Positions 21,292-27,294 of a stretch of 27,294 nucleotides of DNA are shown piece after piece; position 1 is the stretch's first letter, and each line of letters opens with the position of its first letter. The translations under genes and the position numbers were made by a program. Origin of the DNA: a virus; IMG/VR virus record IMGVR_UViG_3300032245_001150, positions 1-27,294 of that record; one strand, written 5' to 3'. The notes below the pieces were generated by a model, which was not told where the DNA came from, made no database searches, and saw nothing but the letters and a program-made list of their open reading frames with translations.

Positions 21292-23321
21292 TCACGCACC
21301 CTCCGCAGAGTAGTATCACATCGGCACCGCACGTGGGCCGGTGGACCGCTCGGATACTCCGCAAGCCAAACATCTTCACCCTTGTTGTTTAATGGTACGC
21401 AAATCGGACAGACTAGCTCATCCGCATCCGTATTCCAAATCCGTTCATACAGTAATCCTTTGGATGCCAAATACGTTTGATACTCGATGGTGGCTTGGCT
21501 TGCGGCTCGAGTAATTTCAGTAATCGCAATCGCTCGAGCTCGAGATTTGTCAAAGGCCGGCCGGAGGGAGGCAATAACATTATCGATAGTCATCCCGGGA
21601 GTAGTGCGGTATTGCGCTATGATTTTGCTCAATAAATTTTGCGTTGTCGCATCGAGGCCGGTGTTAAATTGTGGCATATAATCAGCGAGCCAATCGAGTA
21701 CCACACCATCAGCATTATCCTGCGGTAATGAGAATTGCGTGCCGAGCCGATCGATCCGGTTTGCCATTACTCGAGTCAGCTCCTCCGTGACGGCAGGAGC
21801 GACAACGTCACGCAAGGAGGGATCCGGCTGTTTGCCCTGTACGATTTGCCGAGCCCATACCTCACCACGTTTTTGTAATTGCGGAGCGATCTTGTCAAAT
21901 AGTCTGCGCTCATCATCGGTCAAATCGTCAACTGCTTTGACATCGGAAATAATCTCGATGACCTCATTGATACTGATACCATCATAGAGCCGAGCCGATA
22001 CCGATTTGATACTATCATCATCAATGAGGGATGTACTAAAATCACAGCGAGGAGTGCGGCCACTCTTTATCCTGCGTTCAATTTTTTTTTGATATAAATG
22101 CCATTCCGCATCAATATCGATAGATCGTGTTGATGCATTTGGCATAATTCCGGTAGGGAGATCATTGACAATTTCCGAGACCGGAATACTCGTGCCACTT
22201 CCCTCCGGGAGCGGAGGTGTCTGCGGTATAACCTCATTAGCAGGTGGGCCGATTGCCTCATCAATATAATCGTATCCGAGGATAGTCATTGCGCCACGGA
22301 GCGGTACACCTGCGTCAACTAGGAGCTTAAGCGATCCCGCTCTTGCGGCCTCATCCGCTTGCATTACGTCCAATTTTTCTGGCTCAAACGCAATCGAGTA
22401 TCCGAGCGTACTAAATAATTGATTATTTAAAATATGCTCATATACTCCTAATCGAGGTATGATAGTTTCACGCCAGAATGATTGCCGATCCGAGTCTGCC
22501 GTTGCGTAATTTGCCGCAGAGGCCTCAAGCATCGTGCGAGGCACTCCGAGTGTCATCGCAATCGAGGTAATTACTCGCTCCTGTAGCTCCGGTAGCATCA
22601 TCGTGTTTATATCCGGAGTCAATTTCATCATTTTCATGTCCGGAGCTCTTACAAATAGCGCTCGGAATGAATTCATAATACCGGAGATCCGTTGCCCAAA
22701 CTCTCCTTGAAACCGCTTGAATTCCGTATCCTCCATATCAACAGGCAGATTCATAATGGTGACCGGCTGTGCGCCTCCCTCGAAAAATGCACTCGCAAAT
22801 CGCTCGAGGTAATGCGATAATTGCGCACTCTGTAGTGCGACTCGAGCAGGAGCCAATCCCGGCCCAATGTCATCGGTCATTGACGGCTCACGCCAATATA
22901 CTACCTGATCGATATTCCATACAGCCGAGTTTGACTGCATGGTTTGCGTGAACGTTACTCCCGCAAACGGATCTCCCGGCCGTGATTTGGTTATATCAAA
23001 ATTTACGGATATCGTTGTTGGATTAAGTGGCATAAAACCGGTCAGCACATTTTTGTCGACAATCCGAAGCCAGAATGCGGCACCTGTTAGCAGGAGCGCT
23101 CGCTCAGTCTGATTAATGAGGGAGGATAATGATTGACGCCACGGCCAATCGATTATTTCACCGTTGCGCTTAAGCGTATATGGTACCGATCCGATTGCGT
23201 CACAACGCAAATTGACCGCTCGGTATAACATCGGTACCGATGCGTATGCATCGAGTGTACCATTTAAGCGCTCACCAGAGCGCAGTTTATCAACCCACCC
23301 GGGAATTGCATCGATTGCCAT
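21288..23321 (-). CDS. Portal protein fused to a MuF head-morphogenesis domain
   Basis: A 677-residue fusion. Residues about 1-380 are an HK97-family portal: YRAVNLRCDAIGSVPYTLKR, VVYWREPSMTDDIGPGLAPA, RVITSIAMTLGVPRTMLEAS and an F-W-R-E-T-I-I-P-R segment. After a linker and helical region, about 590-677 are the MuF domain: AITEITRAASQATIEYQTYL, NTDADELVCPICVPL and PPAHVRCRCDTTLRRV, with CxxC and CRC cysteines. It forms the DNA-entry vertex and carries the MuF part into the head. The start at 23321 overlaps the terminase stop (TAATG) and has GGGGGTGGG upstream; the TTG at 23336 is less likely. Fusions of these two are less common than adjacent genes. Confidence 0.92.
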   Translation of the reverse strand: MAIDAIPGWVDKLRSGERLNGTLDAYASVPMLYRAVNLRCDAIGSVPYTLKRNGEIIDWPWRQSLSSLINQTERALLLTGAAFWLRIVDKNVLTGFMPLNPTTISVNFDITKSRPGDPFAGVTFTQTMQSNSAVWNIDQVVYWREPSMTDDIGPGLAPARVALQSAQLSHYLERFASAFFEGGAQPVTIMNLPVDMEDTEFKRFQGEFGQRISGIMNSFRALFVRAPDMKMMKLTPDINTMMLPELQERVITSIAMTLGVPRTMLEASAANYATADSDRQSFWRETIIPRLGVYEHILNNQLFSTLGYSIAFEPEKLDVMQADEAARAGSLKLLVDAGVPLRGAMTILGYDYIDEAIGPPANEVIPQTPPLPEGSGTSIPVSEIVNDLPTGIMPNASTRSIDIDAEWHLYQKKIERRIKSGRTPRCDFSTSLIDDDSIKSVSARLYDGISINEVIEIISDVKAVDDLTDDERRLFDKIAPQLQKRGEVWARQIVQGKQPDPSLRDVVAPAVTEELTRVMANRIDRLGTQFSLPQDNADGVVLDWLADYMPQFNTGLDATTQNLLSKIIAQYRTTPGMTIDNVIASLRPAFDKSRARAIAITEITRAASQATIEYQTYLASKGLLYERIWNTDADELVCPICVPLNNKGEDVWLAEYPSGPPAHVRCRCDTTLRRVRE

Positions 23322-24544
23322 TACGCCCACCCCCAATCTATTTTTGGTTTGCTAATCATCATGACCGCACCGCTTGCGGCGTCAACATAGTCATCGTGAT
23401 CCCCTCGAGGGAATGTGGTCACCTCATCAATAAACGGCCGCACCCAATTCCCTCTTATAATTTTCACGGCTCCGGCCTCCGCTCGTGCGGCCCACGGCAT
23501 TGCTCGTGACTGCTTGTCTTTATCCACTCGGATCCCTCGCAGAGTAATTGCGGATAACTCCGGTGCTCTGCGTAAATCCTGTACTGCGGCGAGGCCGTGA
23601 AGCGCCTCCTCAATACCAACGATCGTATCACTCTGCTCTGCAAGCATCGTCTGAATGATAATTTTACGGACATCCGGCCACTCTGCTTTGATGCGGATCC
23701 CTCCATCCAAGTATATATTACCATCAGCACCAAGACCAGCCCTAATTGAGGCAGTATAATCGGCGCTTGTTTTTGTTGATGTCGCAAGATCCCAATATCG
23801 ATGCCATTTAATCCCGGGAGGAGCTTTGTCGATTACTGCAAACCATTGGCCCCTAAACATCGTGTCAATCGGATCGATAAATTCTCCCTCGATCTCCTGC
23901 AGATACATCTCGGATGTCATGCTGTTTTTAAGTGTCTCAATATAATGAGTAGGCACAAATGGATTGTCTTCTGTTCTGCTATGAATAATCGAGTACTCAT
24001 TTATATCGGATGTAAATAATCGATACATCCAATTTTTCCCTCGTGGCGTGCTAGTAATCCACGCACGGCCGGGAGATTTGCGCAGTGTCGCAATCGCTGT
24101 TGGCCATGTATCGGCAGTCATTTGCCGAGCCTCATCGAGCCAGAGCCAGCCGACATTAGCACCACGGATACTATCAGGATCATCGGAGGAGCGAAAATAT
24201 ATCGTGCGATTACCGAGCAACCGGAGCTCTTTATCATTCTTATTCCATGACAACGCTATACCGGAGCGAGCGACAAACTCGAGGATTGTTTTCATCGCTC
24301 CAAGTTTAAGCATAGGGTATGATGGTGCGATTATAATCCCGGTTGAATTCTCTGGCTGTCGGAGCGCCTCGATCGCTCCTGCATGTGTTTTGCCGGAGCC
24401 ACGGCCTCCGACAAATAAACGGTATCGGTGCTCATCCCTCCAGAATGAGGTTTGCGGTTTGGTCTGTTGCTTGTGTGTTATCAGAATCGGTTGGGAGGGT
24501 GAGATCGATAATATAGTTTGTTGGAGCACTGCTTGTTGTGACAT
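23321..24544 (-). CDS. terL: Terminase large subunit
   Basis: DNA-packaging motor, 407 residues. The ATPase has Walker A GGRGSGKT (46-53), an adenine/Q-like segment APSYPMLKLGAM (73-84), Walker B VGWLWLDEA (131-139) and coupling motif ITSTPRG (163-169). The RNase H-like nuclease has RYWDLA (249-254), GIEEALHG (310-317) and HDDYVDA (383-389), with D252, E312 or E313 and D385/D388 as likely metal ligands. The start at 24544 lies within the small subunit gene (113-bp overlap); no later in-frame ATG precedes Walker A, and the ribosome-binding site is weak (CGGGAT), so it may be coupled to TerS translation. Confidence 0.95.
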   Translation of the reverse strand: MSQQAVLQQTILSISPSQPILITHKQQTKPQTSFWRDEHRYRLFVGGRGSGKTHAGAIEALRQPENSTGIIIAPSYPMLKLGAMKTILEFVARSGIALSWNKNDKELRLLGNRTIYFRSSDDPDSIRGANVGWLWLDEARQMTADTWPTAIATLRKSPGRAWITSTPRGKNWMYRLFTSDINEYSIIHSRTEDNPFVPTHYIETLKNSMTSEMYLQEIEGEFIDPIDTMFRGQWFAVIDKAPPGIKWHRYWDLATSTKTSADYTASIRAGLGADGNIYLDGGIRIKAEWPDVRKIIIQTMLAEQSDTIVGIEEALHGLAAVQDLRRAPELSAITLRGIRVDKDKQSRAMPWAARAEAGAVKIIRGNWVRPFIDEVTTFPRGDHDDYVDAASGAVMMISKPKIDWGWA

Positions 24545-24866
24545 TATAATTATCCCGGTATATATGAGGCCGTGCGCCTTTGGCTAAAAACATTAGCAAA
24601 TTGTCGGATCCCGCAAATCCTCTGCGCTTGATCTCGAGGATGATTAAATCAATCCCGATCTCTCGAGCCTCATCACATCGCTCCCTAAATACCTCATCAC
24701 TCGCATACAATCGCTTGACGGTCACATACGATACCTCTGCCATCTTTGCCGATACTGCCCACTGTCCGGTTTGCTCAAAGGCCTTTAAGAATGTCGGGAT
24801 CCAGATAGCTGGCTCTTTACTCAGTTGCTCCATCGAGGCCGGAGGAGCTTGTTTTTTTCTTGGCAT
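24432..24866 (-). CDS. terS: Terminase small subunit
   Basis: A 144-residue protein. Residues about 25-62 (FLKAFEQTGQWAVSAKMAEV ... TVKRLYASDEVF) form the N-terminal helix-turn-helix of TerS. A helical oligomerisation region follows (EAREIGIDLIILEIKRRGFA, SDNLLMFLAKGARPHIYRDN), then a flexible Thr/Asp-rich tail. It would recognise the pac or cos site and load TerL. The start at 24866 has GGAG 5 nt upstream; the GTG at 24872 is a weaker choice. The C-terminal 37 codons overlap the TerL reading frame. Confidence 0.88.
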   Translation of the reverse strand: MPRKKQAPPASMEQLSKEPAIWIPTFLKAFEQTGQWAVSAKMAEVSYVTVKRLYASDEVFRERCDEAREIGIDLIILEIKRRGFAGSDNLLMFLAKGARPHIYRDNYNVTTSSAPTNYIIDLTLPTDSDNTQATDQTANLILEG

Positions 24867-24868
24867 AG

Positions 24869-25528
24869 TCACTCCATTTTTTCGATTACCCAGCCACAGA
24901 ATTCACCCATTTGAAAAAACTTCACGGGAGCTCCCGGGAGGATATCCGGATTAATTGGGCGCTGATATCCTGATAGTGAAATTTCTTTTTTGATGATATC
25001 CTCCGGTGACGCTCCCTGCATCAACTTCCAATCCATCGGGAGCCGTCGCAGACAGGTGCCGATGTATCCGGCCGGAGTGATAATTTTATCGATAATTACA
25101 AGCGCTCCTCCGGCCTTGCATTTACTATAAAGATTTGCTAAAAACTCCCTGCGCTCATTAATCGGTAAAAACATAATTGTCAGCATACAGACCGCAAAAT
25201 CATATTCTTGATAATCATAGTCAACTGCGTTGCATACAATCGGGATCCCGGGTGCGTCATACTTTAGCATCATATCGGCGCTGTTATCAATCGCAACTAA
25301 ATGAATATTGCGAGCCTCGATAATCGATGCGAGCGATCTCCCGATATTGCCGGTGCTCGCTCCGATATCATACATGATGCCATCCTGCGGGATGTAGTGA
25401 CGGCCGATGTGCGCAACAGCGTGCGTTGCGAGATCGTACCACGGGAGTTGCTCCCTCACATGAGAGTCAAAGTTGTTCGCAATCTCGGTGCTCTTAAACG
25501 TCCATTGGCTCGGAATTTTCATGTTCAT
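24869..25528 (-). CDS. CmoA-like class I SAM-dependent methyltransferase
   Basis: A 219-residue methyltransferase. Motif I is YDIGASTGNIG (about 54-64), motif II LVAIDNSADMM (about 77-87), then VCMLTIMFLPINERREFL and the post-core AGGALVIIDKI. The DNS-(A/P)-x-M, L-x-P-x-E-R and G-G-A-L-V-(L/I)-x-x-K signatures are those of the CmoA family, which makes carboxy-SAM for tRNA wobble modification. Here it could modify tRNA, a nucleotide or another small substrate. It overlaps the C5-methyltransferase gene by ATGA and lies immediately before TerS. The family is fairly sure; the substrate is not known. Confidence 0.82.
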   Translation of the reverse strand: MNMKIPSQWTFKSTEIANNFDSHVREQLPWYDLATHAVAHIGRHYIPQDGIMYDIGASTGNIGRSLASIIEARNIHLVAIDNSADMMLKYDAPGIPIVCNAVDYDYQEYDFAVCMLTIMFLPINERREFLANLYSKCKAGGALVIIDKIITPAGYIGTCLRRLPMDWKLMQGASPEDIIKKEISLSGYQRPINPDILPGAPVKFFQMGEFCGWVIEKME

Positions 25529-26568
25529 ATATTTATCCTCGATAGTATATAGTCATCGATGGTACGTGCGATTTGTTTCATCATGACCGGAGGCACAGCC
25601 CTTGCGATCCGCTCCACCTGTTGGATATAACTCCCAGTAATAATAAAATCATCCGGGAATGAGCTTAATCGCTTAAGCTCGGATATAGAGAAATTACGGC
25701 ACTGTGTTGGATGCACAACCGTTGCGAGCGCAAAGCTGTTAATTTTTGTCGTAATCGTTGGGCACGGGAGCTCCGGGATTGGGCGCTTAAGCGAAAAATA
25801 TTTATCACTCGTGCTCCCTATTTTCATCTTATGCCATTCTTTACCGGTCGCAAACGCAGATATATCCATATCCGGATGCTCATCTGATAAATCAATCGCA
25901 TCGTTTATTGAGTAGAAATAATCAAACGGATCCGGATGTATTGGCGCAATATTAATATCCTCCCGAACACCAATAAAAATAGTACGCTGACGTGCTTGCG
26001 GTACACCGAGCCACTGCGAGTTAAGGAGCTTGCAAGATACTCGATATCCGGCCGATTTGAGCGCTGATAAAATATCTAAAAAATATCCCTTTGCCGATCC
26101 TTTGACAAGGCCGGATACATTTTCCGCAACAAATACCTTTGGCTGAATTTCCGTAATTAATCGCACATACTCATAAAATAAATCATCAGTGCGCTGTACC
26201 GTATCCGAGTATTTTTTCACCTTGCCCCACGCATCCTCCCGTTTGCCGGCCGTACTGAAACTTGCGCAGGGAGGGGAGCCGTCAAACAAATCTAATTCAC
26301 CCGGCCTCATATTAATTGCCTCGAGGATATCGCTCCCGGATACCGTGCGTATATCTCGAGTATCAAGGATTGTATCAGGATGATTGATTTTATAAACCTC
26401 TTGGGCCGCAGGTATAAACTCATTAGCCCAAAGCACTTTATACCCAGCCATCTTGTATCCGAGGCTCGAGCCTCCGCATCCGGAAAATGTTGAAATAACA
26501 TTGTATCCGTTGTGCGGCAGTTTTTTAATCTCCTCCATCGAGGGGATTATATAGGGAGGTTTGGTCAT
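25525..26568 (-). CDS. DNA (cytosine-5) methyltransferase
   Basis: A 347-residue C5-MTase. Motif I STFSGCGGSS (26-35), motif IV DGSPPCASFS (96-105) with catalytic Cys101, motif VI VAENV (147-151), motif VIII QARQR (191-195), a short target-recognition region (about 205-265), and motifs IX-X (SISELKRLSSFPDDF ... ARAVPP). No matching restriction endonuclease is nearby, so it is a solitary MTase, likely protecting the phage or marking its DNA. The start at 26568 makes an ATGA overlap with the ParB-like gene; an ATG at 26586 lies inside that gene. The recognition sequence is not readable from the protein; CTCGAG, strongly over-represented here, is a candidate. Confidence 0.94.
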   Translation of the reverse strand: MTKPPYIIPSMEEIKKLPHNGYNVISTFSGCGGSSLGYKMAGYKVLWANEFIPAAQEVYKINHPDTILDTRDIRTVSGSDILEAINMRPGELDLFDGSPPCASFSTAGKREDAWGKVKKYSDTVQRTDDLFYEYVRLITEIQPKVFVAENVSGLVKGSAKGYFLDILSALKSAGYRVSCKLLNSQWLGVPQARQRTIFIGVREDINIAPIHPDPFDYFYSINDAIDLSDEHPDMDISAFATGKEWHKMKIGSTSDKYFSLKRPIPELPCPTITTKINSFALATVVHPTQCRNFSISELKRLSSFPDDFIITGSYIQQVERIARAVPPVMMKQIARTIDDYILSRINI

Positions 26569-27068
26569 GATGATTTGCCAGACCACTTATATCCGCACTT
26601 GGGGCACTTGTGCTCTGTATCGATATCCTCATCAAACTCCGGAAAATCTTCAACAGGGATTGGCATCTTTATCGTATCATTGAGATCCGATAAAATTTTA
26701 TCAAGATCGTATCCAAGGCCGGATAAATACTCACTGCCAAAATCTACCTGCAAAATGTCATTATCCCAAATACCTGCCATCCCCTCCGGAGCGTTGTCGA
26801 TAATAATAAATCGCTTGCGTTGCTCCTCTGTAATCCCTCGAGCTACTCGCACCCACGTATCAGGGAGCTCCGTGTACCCTAATTTTTTGCAAGCCGTATA
26901 GCGCTGATTACCTCCGATGATTATATTTTTTTCATCGATGATAATCGGCCGTAATTCCATAAAGAGCGGATCACGATCGATAGAGGTGCATAGCATGTCC
27001 AACGCTTGTGGCGTAATTTTACGAGGATTTGATTTGTTCGGTTTTAATTGACCGATCGGGATACTCAT
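26565..27068 (-). CDS. ParB/Srx-domain protein with C-terminal zinc finger half-site
   Basis: A 167-residue protein. Residues about 1-90 are a ParB-N/Srx domain: IGQLKPNKSNPRKIT, LRPIIIDEKNIIIGGNQRYT (the G-G-N-Q-R nucleotide/phosphate motif) and ELPDTWVRV. A helical part follows, then HKCPKCGYKWSG near the C-terminus, one CxxC knuckle that may bind zinc with the nearby His or as a dimer. Such genes are frequently paired with phage DNA methyltransferases and terminases; some have nicking or CTPase activity. It overlaps both neighbours by ATGA and so belongs to one translation-coupled set with the methyltransferases. Confidence 0.85.
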   Translation of the reverse strand: MSIPIGQLKPNKSNPRKITPQALDMLCTSIDRDPLFMELRPIIIDEKNIIIGGNQRYTACKKLGYTELPDTWVRVARGITEEQRKRFIIIDNAPEGMAGIWDNDILQVDFGSEYLSGLGYDLDKILSDLNDTIKMPIPVEDFPEFDEDIDTEHKCPKCGYKWSGKSS

Positions 27069-27244
27069 AGATTAATACCTTTATTCGTAATAACTCGCAA
27101 CACGACATTTACGATTGCGAGGCCTGTTGTCAAATAGGGTGCGACAGACTCGAGCTCCGGGAGTGGTAGCACGGCCGATATGATTACAGCGACGATCGTG
27201 AGGATATTTACCCAGATGATTTTAGATTGATACCATGGTTTCAT
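27065..27244 (-). CDS. Small holin-like membrane protein, 59 residues
   Basis: Translation from ATG 27244 to TGA 27065 gives 59 residues. The N-terminus is MKPWYQSKIIWVNILTIVAV, with a K-P-W-(Y/W)-x-S-K-x-(I/T)-W-x-N start that I know from small phage membrane proteins. The first hydrophobic helix is about 9-27; a second weaker one is about 37-52 (YLTTGLAIVNVVLRV). The layout, two short helices with a basic C-terminus and a place next to XhlA and amidase, fits a class II holin. AGGAG precedes the ATG, and the stop overlaps the ParB-like start by ATGA. The contig ends cut this gene, so it is complete only at the right end. Confidence 0.82.
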   Translation of the reverse strand: MKPWYQSKIIWVNILTIVAVIISAVLPLPELESVAPYLTTGLAIVNVVLRVITNKGINL

Positions 27245-27294
27245 CGTTATACTCCTATAAAATACTTCAAGATAATTGGTATTACAAACGCACA
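27172..27294. repeat. Terminal direct repeat, right copy
   Basis: Exact second copy of bases 1-123. It holds the first 24 codons of the holin-like gene, its ribosome-binding site and the 3' end of the XhlA-like gene. The unique genome length is therefore about 27,171 bp. Confidence 0.97.

Noticed and set aside
1-27294. Integrase, excisionase, attachment site or CI-like repressor
   Set aside because: None of the translated proteins shows tyrosine or serine recombinase motifs or a typical CI layout. The HTH-array protein was considered, but it does not look like a CI-type repressor.
1-27294. CRISPR array, tRNA genes or insertion sequences
   Set aside because: I saw no regularly spaced repeats with unique spacers, no cloverleaf-like segment and no transposase. 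The four repeated leaders sit before genes and are not a CRISPR array.

Overview
The window is a complete, small tailed-phage genome. Its first 123 bases recur exactly as its last 123 bases, so it is a circular or circularly permuted molecule of about 27,171 unique bp, opened inside a small membrane-protein gene. Every recognisable gene lies on the minus strand. The virion genes are those of a siphovirus with an HK97-type head: small and large terminase, a portal-MuF fusion, a protease-capsid fusion, connectors, tail tube protein, tape measure, Dit-like protein, a ReqiPepy6 Gp37-like baseplate protein and C1q-like fibres. I see no integrase, excisionase or CI-type repressor, so a lytic life style is the simplest reading. 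The XhlA-like and small holin-like membrane proteins, the amidase, the Rpf-like muralytic enzyme and the Gp37-like tail protein suggest a monoderm (Gram-positive-like) host. The host is otherwise unknown.

Two leftward transcription units can be read from the sequence. The early unit starts at a near-consensus promoter (TTTACA-N17-TATAAT, 10212-10240). It covers small unknown genes (10172-7104), an SSB-like protein, a terminator (6049-6089), a protein made of five helix-turn-helix repeats, a ribbon-helix-helix protein, a D5/P4-type primase-helicase, a probable origin with inverted 8-bp iterons (2648-2752), a zinc-finger protein, a VRR-NUC nuclease, an Rpf-like lysozyme and dCTP deaminase. It ends at a terminator at 866-919. 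The late unit starts there (possible promoter 847-875) with amidase, XhlA and holin-like protein. It crosses the contig ends into ParB-like protein, C5-DNA methyltransferase, CmoA-like methyltransferase, TerS, TerL, portal, capsid and tail genes, and finishes at 10443. A terminator after the tail-tube gene (16284-16322) and a hairpin after the capsid gene (18063-18092) probably set expression steps.

Three features are not explained by ordinary phage annotation. (1) Four consecutive early genes are each preceded by a near-identical leader of about 50 bp. It forms an 8-bp RNA stem with a variable 5-nt loop and ends in the same ribosome-binding site. (2) Opposite all genes, a TTGACA-N17-TATACT promoter drives a predicted structured RNA of about 110 nt ending at an intrinsic terminator (about 10315-10424). 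(3) The palindrome CTCGAG occurs about 68 times by eye count, where about 7 are expected, in a phage that carries its own C5-methyltransferase. Four genes of 59 codons (7310-7489, 8115-8294, 15847-16026, 27065-27244) are real but fall below common ORF length cut-offs.
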